A stretch of 64,000 bases of DNA from Crocinitomicaceae bacterium. Lineage in GTDB: Bacteria; Bacteroidota; Bacteroidia; Flavobacteriales_D; Crocinitomicaceae. The stretch covers positions 124,001 to 188,000 of the forward strand of contig JAJTCM010000006.1 of NCBI GenBank assembly GCA_021325675.1. The letters are read 5' to 3'. The position numbers were made by a program, and so were the translations under genes. Position 1 is the first letter of the stretch. The number at the start of each line of letters is the position of its first letter. Positions 50,072 through 60,100 of this stretch are shown piece by piece. The notes below the pieces were generated by a model, which saw nothing but the letters and a program-made list of their open reading frames with translations, was not told the origin of the DNA and did not search any database.

Positions 50072-51637
50072 ATGAAAAAATTTCTTCAAAACTGGAAGCA
50101 GGATATCCCTGCCGGTTTGGTCGTATTCCTTGTTGCCCTGCCTTTATGTTTAGGCATTGCACTTGCATCTACGGGCGAAAACCCTATTTTATTTTCCGGA
50201 ATTATTGCCGGGGCAGTCGGCGGAATCATCGTGGGCTCCTTCAGCGGCTCCCGTCTCGGTGTTGCCGGGCCGGCCGCAGGCCTTATCACAATAGTTATTG
50301 CCGCCATCACGACGCTCGGGAGCTTTGACGCTTTCCTTGTAGCTGTTGTACTGGCCGGCCTTATTCAATTTTGCAGTGGTTTCCTCGGAGCAGGTGTGAT
50401 CGGGAATTATTTCCCTTCATCCGTGATCAAAGGCATGCTGGCCGCAATCGGTCTGACGCTGATCCTGAAAGAGATCCCGCACGCTTTTGGTTACGACCAT
50501 GACTTCATCGGCGATGAATCCTTTTACCAGCCAGATGGCCAGAATACCTTTTCGGAAATCCTGATGGCACTAAGCAAAACCAGCCCCGGCGCTATTATTA
50601 TCACTGCCATTTCCCTGGCGATCCTGATTGTTATGGATAAGCCTTTTATCCGGAAAATCTCTCTTTTCAAACTGATACCGGGCGCGCTTATCGTGGTTGT
50701 CCTCGGTGTTTTGCTTAACCAGCTTTTTATCAGTATAAAGCCCGAATGGTACCTGAACGGCAAACACCTCGTCGAATTGCCCAAAGCCAACAACTGGAAC
50801 GAGTTTAAAAGCTTTTTTACCTTCCCGGACTTCAGTGTCCTGTGGACGAATTATAAAGTATACACCATCGCCGGAACAATCGCCCTCGTTGCCAGCCTTG
50901 AATCCATGCTCAGTGTGGAAGCAACGGATAAACTTGACCCGGAAAAACATCACACCCCAACCAACAGGGAGCTGAAAGCGCAAGGCATCGGGAACATGGC
51001 TTCCGGTTTGCTCGGCGGTTTGCCGGTAACCCAGGTGATTGTCCGCAGCTCTGCGAACATCAACGCAGGGGGGAAAAGCAAAATGTCAACCATATTTCAC
51101 GGGATCCTGCTTGTTGTGTCGGTAATTTTCCTGCCGCAGGTTATTAACCTCATCCCGCTTTCGGCGCTGGCTGCTATCCTGATTATGGTCGGTTACAAGT
51201 TAGCCAAGGTTAACTTATTCAAACAGATGTACCAGCTGGGTTTCGACCAGTTCCTTCCTTTTATTGCAACCATTATCGGCGTATTGTTTACCGACCTGCT
51301 CAAGGGGATCGGAATTGGTATCGCCTTTTCAATCTTTTTCATCCTCAAGCGGAATTATAAAAACAATTACAGCAAGATCATTGATGATTCAGAGGGTGAA
51401 AAAACCATCAAAATTATACTCTCTGAAGAGGTTACTTTCCTGAACAAGGGCAGTATTCGCGAAATCCTCAACGATTTACCCAACGAAAGCTCGGTAATTC
51501 TTGACGGGAGCAATTGCAAGGAGATCGATTACGATGTGCTCGAATCGATCCAGGATTTTAAAAACTACGTTGCCCGTGAAAAAAATATCCGTCTCCGGAC
51601 GATCAATATACCTGGGGTTCAGGTTATCGGACACTAA
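50072..51637 (+). CDS. SulP-family anion transporter, probable bicarbonate importer
   Basis: A 521-residue inner-membrane transporter with 12-14 hydrophobic segments over residues 10-425. Typical SulP pieces: AGLVVFLVALPLCLGIALAS, GSFSGSRLGVAGPAAGLITI, ESMLSVEATDKLD and a short C-terminal STAS domain (about 430-515, ESSVILDGSNCKEIDYDVL). Carried with a beta-carbonic anhydrase 28 bp downstream, it most likely imports bicarbonate, though SulP proteins also carry sulfate and other anions. The two genes end at a very strong terminator. Confidence 0.93.
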   Translation: MKKFLQNWKQDIPAGLVVFLVALPLCLGIALASTGENPILFSGIIAGAVGGIIVGSFSGSRLGVAGPAAGLITIVIAAITTLGSFDAFLVAVVLAGLIQFCSGFLGAGVIGNYFPSSVIKGMLAAIGLTLILKEIPHAFGYDHDFIGDESFYQPDGQNTFSEILMALSKTSPGAIIITAISLAILIVMDKPFIRKISLFKLIPGALIVVVLGVLLNQLFISIKPEWYLNGKHLVELPKANNWNEFKSFFTFPDFSVLWTNYKVYTIAGTIALVASLESMLSVEATDKLDPEKHHTPTNRELKAQGIGNMASGLLGGLPVTQVIVRSSANINAGGKSKMSTIFHGILLVVSVIFLPQVINLIPLSALAAILIMVGYKLAKVNLFKQMYQLGFDQFLPFIATIIGVLFTDLLKGIGIGIAFSIFFILKRNYKNNYSKIIDDSEGEKTIKIILSEEVTFLNKGSIREILNDLPNESSVILDGSNCKEIDYDVLESIQDFKNYVAREKNIRLRTINIPGVQVIGH

Positions 51638-51665
51638 ATAATAACGATTTTAAAACATACACAAA

Positions 51666-52307
51666 ATGGAAAAGTTTTATAAGCAATTACTGGATAATAA
51701 CAAAGAGTGGGTGGCCTCCAAACTGGAGAAAGACGCAAATTATTTCGAACGCATGGCAAACGGCCAGCAGCCCCCGCTTTTATGGATCGGTTGTGCGGAC
51801 AGCCGTGTACCGGCCAACGAAATTATCGGGGCTGAACCGGGAGAGGTTTTTGTACACCGCAACATCGCCAATATGGTGATCCACACGGACATGAGCATGT
51901 TAAGCGTGGTTGACTATGCAGTCAACGTGCTGAAAGTGAAACATATCATTGTTTGCGGCCACTATGGGTGCGGCGGCGTAAAAGCAGCTATGGGCAATCA
52001 ATCCTTCGGGATCATTGACAATTGGATCCGTCATATCAAGGATGTTTACCGTTTCCATCACAAAGAGCTGGATTTAATTCAAAACGAAGATGAGCGTTTC
52101 AACCGCTTTGTGGAGCTGAACGTCCAGGAACAGCTCTACGATCTTGCCAAGACCTCCATTGTACAGAATGCCTGGGAAAACAAGCAGGACCTGATGCTCC
52201 ACGGCTGGGTTTACGGTGTTCATAACGGTTTAGTGAAAGATCTTAACCTCACTATGCGAAACAACGACACCCTGTCCGACGTGTATCAACTGGACTTTTT
52301 AGATTAG
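51666..52307 (+). CDS. can: Beta-class carbonic anhydrase
   Basis: A 213-residue cytoplasmic zinc enzyme interconverting CO2 and bicarbonate. Zinc ligands Cys43, His99 and Cys102 are seen in IGCADSRVPANEI and VCGHYGCGGVKAAM; Asp45 and Arg47 form the catalytic dyad. The long alpha-carbonic type is excluded. It follows the SulP transporter by 28 bp and is probably on the same mRNA, supplying bicarbonate to carboxylases such as acetyl-CoA carboxylase. Confidence 0.95.
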   Translation: MEKFYKQLLDNNKEWVASKLEKDANYFERMANGQQPPLLWIGCADSRVPANEIIGAEPGEVFVHRNIANMVIHTDMSMLSVVDYAVNVLKVKHIIVCGHYGCGGVKAAMGNQSFGIIDNWIRHIKDVYRFHHKELDLIQNEDERFNRFVELNVQEQLYDLAKTSIVQNAWENKQDLMLHGWVYGVHNGLVKDLNLTMRNNDTLSDVYQLDFLD

Positions 52308-52331
52308 TGAGTTTTTTAGGGTAGTGATTTA

Positions 52332-52375
52332 AATCCCCTGTTTCCCGAAAGCTTTCGGGAAACGGGGGATTTTTG
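52332..52375 (+). terminator. Very strong terminator after the SulP-carbonic anhydrase pair
   Basis: AATCCCC (52332-52338) pairs with GGGGGATT, and inside it TTTCCCGAAA pairs perfectly with TTTCGGGAAA, followed by TTTT. Confidence 0.9.
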
Positions 52376-52407
52376 TGTCAAGGGGATTGCAAAGGACGCA
52401 ATGTTTG

Positions 52408-52486
52408 CGCTAAGTATACAAAGGTTTTCTTTGCGCTTTTTGCGACCGCTCAGCAGCAACGAAGTTAAAACTTTGCCAACTTAGCG
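52408..52486. repeat. Imperfect palindromic intergenic element
   Basis: CGCTAAGT (52408-52415) is inverted as ACTTAGCG (52479-52486); the interior holds CTTTGCGC and TTTGCG words. The same ACTTAGCGG word occurs at 38719, and CGCAAAG-like words at 38642 and 42936, all in gene gaps. Confidence 0.45.
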
Positions 52487-52509
52487 TTCCAGAAAAATTA
52501 TTGTAATAC

Positions 52510-54165
52510 TTAGAAATTATTGTACAAAAACGGTCGGGAAACCCCGGTCACGGATTGGTACAGAAGAATAACGACAAACACGATCACTGTCAGCTGCGTG
52601 GCAAGGTTCATGCGCATAAAGCTTTCTTCGCCTTTGCTTTTCCAGCTTTGCGGCAGCCAGTGCACAATCATTCCAACGATCAGTACGAGCATTTCGGGCA
52701 GGAAATAGTTGAAATAACGGCTGAACTCTTCCGTTGAAAAATTGAATTTTGTGAAAATGTGGTTCAAAAATTCACCCGGCGCCTTGTCTTCCTGCAAACG
52801 GAACCAGATACGGGTAAAGGTGATAAAATTGAACGTCAGGAAGATTTTCCAGGCGCGCGCTGCCCATACATCGGATTTTTCATACGGGGACACTTTTTTC
52901 CAGTAGTTGTAAACAACAAGCGCCAAACCGTTCATTGTTCCCCAAATTACGAAATTCTGGCTTGGTCCGTGCCACAAACCACCTACGATCATGGTAATGA
53001 GCAGGTTTAAATCGCGGTGAACGTAGTGTTTGAAATTCGGGATAAAATATACCAGGAAGAGGTATAAAACCGTCAGGCCGGCGTAAATGTAAAGTAACTC
53101 AAACCATTGCGTGATGAACACCAGGAAGAGCATAATCACCCCGATCATAATGTAAGACCCGGTTCCCCCGGTTTTGTTCCCTCCCAACGGAATGTAGAGG
53201 TATTCCCGGAAAAAAGCCCCCAGGGAACGGTGCCACCTGCGCCAGAAATCGGCCACGCTAAGCGCTTTGTAAGGTGAATCGAAGTTTTTTACGAGACGGA
53301 AACCCATCAGGCGGGCTACTCCCGTTGCCATATCGGTATATCCCGAGAAATCACCGTAGATGTAAAGCGAATAGGCCCACATGGCGATGACACCCAGGAA
53401 CCCGGGATAAGCTTCCGGCTCCGTCATAACTTTGTCCATGAAATGCGCCGCAATGAAATCCGCGAGAACAAGCTTCTTGGTCAAACCTTTAAGAATCTGG
53501 ATAATCGCATAAGAAAAATCAATCTTGTCGAGGTGATACGGCTTGTAAATCTGGGGGATAAAGTCTTTTGCCCGGGTGATCGGCCCAAGCACGACATGCG
53601 GGAAAAATGTGGCATAAAAGGTATAATCCGATACATTTTTAACCGGCTCGACATCCCGGCGATAAATATCAACCAGGTAGCTGATGCTCATAAAAGTGAT
53701 GAAGGAAACACCACCTGCCGCGAATAATTTGGTGTCAAAGCTCCCCGCCCCGAAAAAGCCGTTGCCCCAAACCGCAAACTGGTTCAGCAGCTTGAAATCG
53801 GTATGAAAAAGCTCGTTATAGGACTCTGTAAAGAAGAAGCCGTATTTGAAATAAACAAGAACTAAAATATTGAGGGACAAACCGATAACCAGGTTTCGCT
53901 TTCGCTTTTTGGGATCATCGCTTTTGGCAATGCTGTTCCCGATCCCAAAGTTCCAGAACATGCTGGCCGCCAGGAACAGCACAAATAATTTAGCTGTTTT
54001 GTAGTAGAAGAACAGGGAAACGAGCGTGATAAATGTGTTCCGAAGCAAACGTTTCTGGTGAAGCAAAGAGAAAACAAACATCACAAGGATGAAAAACAGC
54101 CAAAAATCCAGTTTATTGAAATCCAAAGGCTTAGCGCCAAAAAGCAATTGATTTAATCTCTCCAT
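52510..54165 (-). CDS. MBOAT-family O-acyltransferase
   Basis: A 551-residue polytopic membrane protein of the AlgI/DltB type. The family core is plain: WRRWHRSLGAFFREYLYIPL with GGNKTGG (near residue 305) and the catalytic His in GGLWHGPSQNFVIWG (near residue 393). Such enzymes move an acyl group, usually acetyl, across the membrane to an envelope polysaccharide. It lies 15 bp after an SGNH gene which itself overlaps another, the arrangement of AlgI with AlgJ/AlgX-like partners. Acceptor unknown. Confidence 0.94.
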   Translation of the reverse strand: MERLNQLLFGAKPLDFNKLDFWLFFILVMFVFSLLHQKRLLRNTFITLVSLFFYYKTAKLFVLFLAASMFWNFGIGNSIAKSDDPKKRKRNLVIGLSLNILVLVYFKYGFFFTESYNELFHTDFKLLNQFAVWGNGFFGAGSFDTKLFAAGGVSFITFMSISYLVDIYRRDVEPVKNVSDYTFYATFFPHVVLGPITRAKDFIPQIYKPYHLDKIDFSYAIIQILKGLTKKLVLADFIAAHFMDKVMTEPEAYPGFLGVIAMWAYSLYIYGDFSGYTDMATGVARLMGFRLVKNFDSPYKALSVADFWRRWHRSLGAFFREYLYIPLGGNKTGGTGSYIMIGVIMLFLVFITQWFELLYIYAGLTVLYLFLVYFIPNFKHYVHRDLNLLITMIVGGLWHGPSQNFVIWGTMNGLALVVYNYWKKVSPYEKSDVWAARAWKIFLTFNFITFTRIWFRLQEDKAPGEFLNHIFTKFNFSTEEFSRYFNYFLPEMLVLIVGMIVHWLPQSWKSKGEESFMRMNLATQLTVIVFVVILLYQSVTGVSRPFLYNNF

Positions 54166-54180
54166 TTATCTCACTCAGTG

Positions 54181-55527
54181 TTATTCGGGTTTTCGGAAAT
54201 TGGTCTGTTTTTGCCTGATGTCCATTTGTTCCAGCCATTTCAGAAAGGATTCAAAGAACATATCGCCTTTGAGACGGTAGCCGGCAGCACTGAAATGTAC
54301 GAGGTCTGCACGCATGAGCCCGTTCCGGCTCCAGGTTTTGGATGCGCCGAGCTCACCCATAATTCCGTAAAAATCCCAAACGGCCGCTTCGTATTTTTTG
54401 GCCAGCTGGATGATCATTTCCCGCTCACGCGCTACGTTTTTGTTCAAATAGCGCTTGTGGTAATAGGCATCGTTCGGAACAGTAAGCAAAATAGCGCAGT
54501 TGGGATTGGCTCGCAGCACAATCTGGATCAGGGAATCAAGGTTGGCACGGAAAATCTCCGGGCGGAAGCTCGCATAAGGCACATTCGCATCGTTTGTTCC
54601 GACCGAAAAAGCGAAAAAGTCCGGTGGAAACTGGCGCAGCTGCTCTTCGAAGTACACATTGTCCAAATACGTATACAAACCGGCGCCGTTGACACCAATC
54701 GTATTATAAGAAATTCCCGGTTCTTTGTTGGAAAGCTGGAAGCCATAAATCTGCATTTTGTACTGCATCGCCGTATCGCGTGACATAAACAGGTTGAAGC
54801 TTTCGAGCTCATCTGTAAAATACACATCCGTATAGCCGATCTGCGGGTTATTTTGTTTGCGGAGCACAAAAATCTCGTCTTCACCAAAGTTGATCTCATA
54901 CGGAAAATCGCCTTTATTGTGGTAAATCCGCAAACGGTCGAAGCCGGGCTTTACAATTGTTTTGTCGTATGAAAAGCTGATCTGTACCGCGGAATCCGGA
55001 CATTCAATTACAACCCCCATCAAGCCGTAATCCAGTGAATCCGAGCGGTCAGTCGTGCTGCGGTAGTTCTTCCATTCATTTTGTGAACGAAATTCATAGT
55101 TCCACGGATTATTTGTCTTTGCAAGATCAAAGGGGAAAACCAAACCCCGCTCCCCGGGAAGGTCGCGCCAGTAAGTCTGCAGGTAAGTCCGCATTTCGTG
55201 CGTATAGATATCCGCCTGCAAATGCGATCCGCCGATGTGGTAAAAATTCAGCTTGCGGTCTTTGTTCTGCACCATCTGTTTGAAGTTGTAGAACAATTTC
55301 TCGAAGTTGGTGCTGTTTTCGGTATAAAACTGGTAGTGGTTTTTCTCAAAATGGATGAAAGGGTATTTCTCGGTCAGCGTTGAATCCACGACACCGAAAA
55401 ACACACGGTTCTGGTAGCGGTTAAGCGAATCGCTGGAACGCATGCTGTTTTGTCCATGCGAGTTGCATGAAATCAAGCCGGCGATTAAAAGTAATATTCC
55501 AAGGATATGCATAACTCTCTTCCTCAT
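54181..55527 (-). CDS. SGNH-type lipoprotein, partner of the MBOAT acyltransferase
   Basis: A 448-residue protein with a lipoprotein signal ending LIAGLISC. Block I reads HIGGSHLQAD instead of the usual GDS, so the Asp is Gly while the Ser is kept; block III is FSVGTNDANV and the catalytic Asp-His pair is in RADLVHFSAAGYRLKG. The ATG at 55527 is used because it overlaps the upstream stop as ATGA; an upstream in-frame ATG at 55542 lies within the previous gene. Likely the periplasmic acetyl-transfer half of the MBOAT system. Confidence 0.85.
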   Translation of the reverse strand: MRKRVMHILGILLLIAGLISCNSHGQNSMRSSDSLNRYQNRVFFGVVDSTLTEKYPFIHFEKNHYQFYTENSTNFEKLFYNFKQMVQNKDRKLNFYHIGGSHLQADIYTHEMRTYLQTYWRDLPGERGLVFPFDLAKTNNPWNYEFRSQNEWKNYRSTTDRSDSLDYGLMGVVIECPDSAVQISFSYDKTIVKPGFDRLRIYHNKGDFPYEINFGEDEIFVLRKQNNPQIGYTDVYFTDELESFNLFMSRDTAMQYKMQIYGFQLSNKEPGISYNTIGVNGAGLYTYLDNVYFEEQLRQFPPDFFAFSVGTNDANVPYASFRPEIFRANLDSLIQIVLRANPNCAILLTVPNDAYYHKRYLNKNVAREREMIIQLAKKYEAAVWDFYGIMGELGASKTWSRNGLMRADLVHFSAAGYRLKGDMFFESFLKWLEQMDIRQKQTNFRKPE

Positions 55528-56996
55528 AGCGCTGTTTTCCATTTTGCATATTCAGCTGCAAAAGCTTCGTAAAACAGTTGGGAGGCGATGCTTGCGCCCC
55601 GGTTGGAAAAATGGATGTAATCGTTTCCTGCCAGTCCGCGCTCCACCCAGGAAGGCATGGAGTTCATCCCGCCCATAGCTTCGTAGAGGTCCCAGTATCC
55701 GGCGCCTACATCGTTCGCCGATTTTTTCATCGCACGGACCAAAGCAGGCAAATACGGATAAGTTTCGTAAGCCCCTTCATACAGGCGGGACATATCACTT
55801 GGCCCGATCACAATAATCATCGCTGACGGGCGCAGTTTTTTAATTGTTTGCAGCTGGCCTTTGAACTGGCGTGCATAATTCCGTGCGGCGGTGCTGTCTT
55901 TGAGATAAGGAACCGAATTTCCTCCAAACTGCATAATAACCAATTCGACGTTCAGGTCCTGGTACATTTTCGACATCAAACTCTGGTCGAGGTTTCCGAA
56001 GAAAGTGCCGCTGGAACCGCGCATAGCAATGTTATCTACCTGCACACCAATGTCACCTTCCAGTGAAAAGCCAAGAATAGTGGGGCTGACAGCGCTTGAG
56101 AAAACATACCTGAGCTTCCCGGCTGAATTGTCGAAGCTCAGCGGTAAGATGTGATATTTTCCATCCTGCTGCAAGCTGTCCTCGTGGATCAGGTTCCCGT
56201 TTTGGTAAACTTTCACCCCGCAAGGCTTGAAGCAGCTGGTATAATAGAGATTGACGTTGTTATAATTCCGTGCGCGGCTGTAAGCAGAACGTGACGGCTC
56301 GATTTCAATCCATCCTTCTTCGATATTGGTTTTCGCAGCCCGCTGGGCGGAATCAAGGTATTCAGCAGTAAATCGCCCGGCACTTCCCAACGCGCCATAA
56401 CGCCGTGACTTCAGCTTTGATCCCCCAAAAACGGTGTACCGCTGGAAATTAGGAGAATACGTTTGCTTAAAGCTATTGGTATTGTAAACGTTAACCGTCG
56501 GGATCAGCCCGGGGCCGTTTCCGCCAAATTGCTCCTGGATGCGCTGACGAACATAAGCTGTCATGCGGTCACCTTCAATCTGTGAATCGCCGTAATGTAA
56601 AATGCGGATTTTTTTGCCTTTTGCGGCATTATCGAGCTTTTCGAAAAATTCATGCAATTTGCCCAGGCCGGCATCCGAGAGGTAAATCTGCGTGGCGCTT
56701 TCCGTTACCAGCTTCCCTCCTTTTGGCTTGCCCATTGAGCCTTTTGAATTCTGGTGCTTCATCAGCGTATCCACGTTTGAATCGTCCACCATGGCGGTAT
56801 CTACCTGCGTGATGAAACGGCTGATATCTTTAGATTTTTTTGGTTTCGGGTCCAGGGCTTTGTTCCACGACAAAAAACGCAAATTCCATCCACCCAAATC
56901 CCAGCCTTCTTTGGGAACGGAAAATGAAACACCTGATAAAATAACGAAAACAACAAGTGTAAAGAGAAAAACGTGAAAGGGCTTGTAACTTTTCAT
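55524..56996 (-). CDS. SGNH-type exported hydrolase, first gene of the MBOAT operon
   Basis: A 490-residue protein with an N-terminal hydrophobic anchor (about 8-28, VFLFTLVVFVILSGVSFS) and an SGNH domain from about residue 125. Block I is HYGDSQIEGDRMTAYVRQRI, block III MQFGGNSVPYL, and the Asp-His pair is in NDYIHFSNRGASIASQ; in the middle there is a beta-rich insertion that is common in these acetyltransferase partners. The ATG at 56996 is used; the in-frame extension to 57026 starts at a TTG beside a promoter box. It overlaps the next gene by 4 bp. Confidence 0.86.
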   Translation of the reverse strand: MKSYKPFHVFLFTLVVFVILSGVSFSVPKEGWDLGGWNLRFLSWNKALDPKPKKSKDISRFITQVDTAMVDDSNVDTLMKHQNSKGSMGKPKGGKLVTESATQIYLSDAGLGKLHEFFEKLDNAAKGKKIRILHYGDSQIEGDRMTAYVRQRIQEQFGGNGPGLIPTVNVYNTNSFKQTYSPNFQRYTVFGGSKLKSRRYGALGSAGRFTAEYLDSAQRAAKTNIEEGWIEIEPSRSAYSRARNYNNVNLYYTSCFKPCGVKVYQNGNLIHEDSLQQDGKYHILPLSFDNSAGKLRYVFSSAVSPTILGFSLEGDIGVQVDNIAMRGSSGTFFGNLDQSLMSKMYQDLNVELVIMQFGGNSVPYLKDSTAARNYARQFKGQLQTIKKLRPSAMIIVIGPSDMSRLYEGAYETYPYLPALVRAMKKSANDVGAGYWDLYEAMGGMNSMPSWVERGLAGNDYIHFSNRGASIASQLFYEAFAAEYAKWKTAL

Positions 56997-57011
56997 TTTT
57001 AATTCAAGCCA

Positions 57012-57019
57012 CAAAAATA
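57012..57019 (-). promoter_or_regulatory. -7 box of the SGNH-SGNH-MBOAT operon
   Basis: TATTTTTG on the minus strand fits TAnnTTTG, 15 nt before the ATG at 56996; no -33 TTTG at the proper distance. Confidence 0.45.
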
Positions 57020-57132
57020 CGTTCAAATTTTGGCATTTAGCTTACAAATACAGATTTTTTTGAGCAAAAAGATGTTATTAAAGTTTCATGCATTCCATGC
57101 GCTGAGACTGGCTGGTCAAAGATTTGTGTTTT

Positions 57133-60100
57133 CTACTTCAGGAGGTTAATGTGCCCGGTGATGGTTTTAAACTCGCCGCTATTATCGCTGTAGGTAACTT
57201 TCCAGGTGTACGTTCCATCCTGGCAGAGCTTGCCTTTGTAGCGCCCATCCCAGTAATCATCCATCGAATCCATTGTATAAATAAGCTCGCCCCAGCGGTT
57301 AAAGATCAACATTTCAAAAGATTCAATTCCTTCACCGTACGCCTTGAAAACTTCATTGTGCCTGCTTCCGTCGGGTGTAAACGTATTCGGGATATACAGA
57401 AGCCCCTGGTAAAATATATTAACGAAATCTTTAGTCACACAGCCATTGGTATCCGTAAAGAAAACCGTGTATGAAAAGTTAAAATCAGGAGTAGCCTGCG
57501 GATCAGGGCAAGTCGTACAGGTGAGGTACAAAGCAGGCGACCAGAAAAACGATCCCGTCGTGTTGCTTACAGCATTTAACTGCACCACATCACCAAAGCT
57601 CGCAGAAACATTAGACCCGGCGTCAACAGGATGAGTAGGATAAAGCTCAACAAAAACTTCCGCTGTATCACGGCAGCCATTCTCGTCCACCCCAATTACG
57701 CGGTATTCAACATTGCCCTGAGGAACGGTGAACACTTCCGGTGAATTCGTTGAGCTGAGCCATTTGGACGGGCTCCAGGAATAATATTCCACTCCCGAAG
57801 CATTCAGGTAGGCCGTATCCCCCAAACAAATGATTGTGTCATTGGAAGCAATTACCCGGGCTGTAACAACGTTGATAAATATACTGTCGATTGCTGAACC
57901 ACAGGCGTTTATAAATTCTCCATAATACATCATATCTTCCGGCGGCGATACAACAACCGTACTTCCCGAAGTCGTATTTATATAGAGATCAGGCGTCCAT
58001 CTGTAATAAGAAGCCCCGCTGACAACCAATTCTACTGATGAGCCATTGCAGAGAAGGGCGGTATCCTCCAGGTTGGGCTCAGGCACATTCAGGAATACGT
58101 CCACGAACACACTGTCTTTTAACACGCAGTTATTCGCCGTTGTTGCAGTAACAACATAATAAGTATCTTCTTCCGGGCTCACAACCGGGTTCGCCAGCGT
58201 GTTGTTATTAATAAATTCATTGGGGGTCCAGAAACGGGAGACCGAACCTGTCACACCGATTTGCACATCATTCGTAATACAAATGGAAGTATCCGGCGTG
58301 ACCGAAATACTATCCTCAAAAACAGCCAGTGTTACTTCCAGCGTATCCACATTACAGCTATCAATTATAATAACTGTAAAATTAGTTGTTTCGTAAACTG
58401 TTGCAATTGGAGTGGCGCTTGCAGGATCATCCAGTACATTAGCCGGTGTCCACTTGAAAGTAACCCCGCCTGCAGCTTCTAGCTGGTATGGAACACCTCT
58501 GCAAATTACGGGTGGTGTAACAACTGTTCCCGGCTGGTAAGAGCCAACACTCACTTCAAAAGTCGTGGAATCCGGATCAAGGCAGCCCTGGGAATCAGAT
58601 ACGATAAGCTTAACCGTATATACCCCTACCTCCGTGTACAAATGGTTCGGGCTCATTTCATTTGAAAAAGTACCGTCCCCAAAATCCCAGAAATACGTAT
58701 CGCCGCCGGCTGAAGCGTTCAAAAACACCATAGCATCCGGGAGACAAACGAGAAAGGAAGGGTTCGCAATGGTTACATCAATAGTATTCAACCGGAACTT
58801 AAAAGCTGCCAGGTTACAATTGTCACTGTTATTGGTGGTAGAATAAGCGCCGGGAGTTGACACAAACCCATTATTCATACCCCCACAGGCAGAACAAACG
58901 GCATGATAGATATTCCCCCGTTTATCAAAGCGCGAAGTTCCCCCGTCCACGTGATCCGCAGCCGGCCCGCCCATAAACGTAGCATATTGGATAGAGGCGG
59001 CGTCCGGATTGAGCACGGCAATATAGAAAGCGTCACCATCGGATGAAGGCTGAAAAGCATCTGAAGTAGTAGGGAAACCCGAAATATCTGTTCCAAGACC
59101 CTGGCCTCCCCAGCCGGCAAAATAAATTTCATAACAATTTGAGACCAGGAAAGCTGTTGGTGAAATCCGCTCATCACTGCCGCCGATTTTGGTGTTCCAG
59201 GCCACGGAAGAAAGGTTTTGATTGAATTTCCGGATAAACTGCCTTGCGTCCGGGTTGCCCGTTACCCCGGGACTAATCGGCATGGTTCCGGCGCTTTGAC
59301 CGTAAACATAAACGAAATCAGACGGATCGACCTGTACAAAAAAGCTTTGGTCGGTTACTGACGTACCAATATAAGTTCCGGTCATCAACGCACCTGTCTG
59401 GGCATTGAAACGGGTAACGTAACCATCCGACTGGCCCCCTGCAAAAATACCGGCATGGCCGCCCGGAACCTGTAAATTGGAGGAGTTCGTCCCGCCCGCA
59501 ATGTAAACCTGGTTGGCAGAGTTCAGCGCCAGTGCGTTACCGCAATCCATCCCGCTGCCGCCATAATACGTTGACCACAAGAGTGTATTCAGCGTGGGGT
59601 TAAGCTTAAATAAAACAGCATCCTGGCTTCCCAGTAAAGCACCCTGGCTGGCGTTTAAGGTCGGAAAGTCACCGGACCGCGTGGAGCTGGCCACCAAAAC
59701 ATTTCCCTGGAGATCAAGAATAATTTCCCCCCGGTACGTATCGCCGTAATTGAAAACCAGGTCGTCCGGGAACTGGCTGTTGCCAAGGTTGATCCCGTCA
59801 TTATTTGACCCACCCATAAAAGTGGAATTTAATACGGCATTTCCTGAAGCGCTGATTTTGATGACAAAAATATCCGTGCCTGAAAAAGACTGGTTTGATT
59901 CCAGGGTAATTGTGGAGCCGCCATTGTGTTCGTTGCTGAAGCCGTTTCCGGTAGACGTAAAGTCCTCAGAGGAGGTTACTCCCATGATGTACAATTCACC
60001 CGCGGCATTGGTTACCATACTGTTAGGCGCTTCGTTCTTCGTTCCGCCGATATAGGTTGAATACATCAAAGCAGTCCCGTTGGAGTTAAATTTGCTAAGA

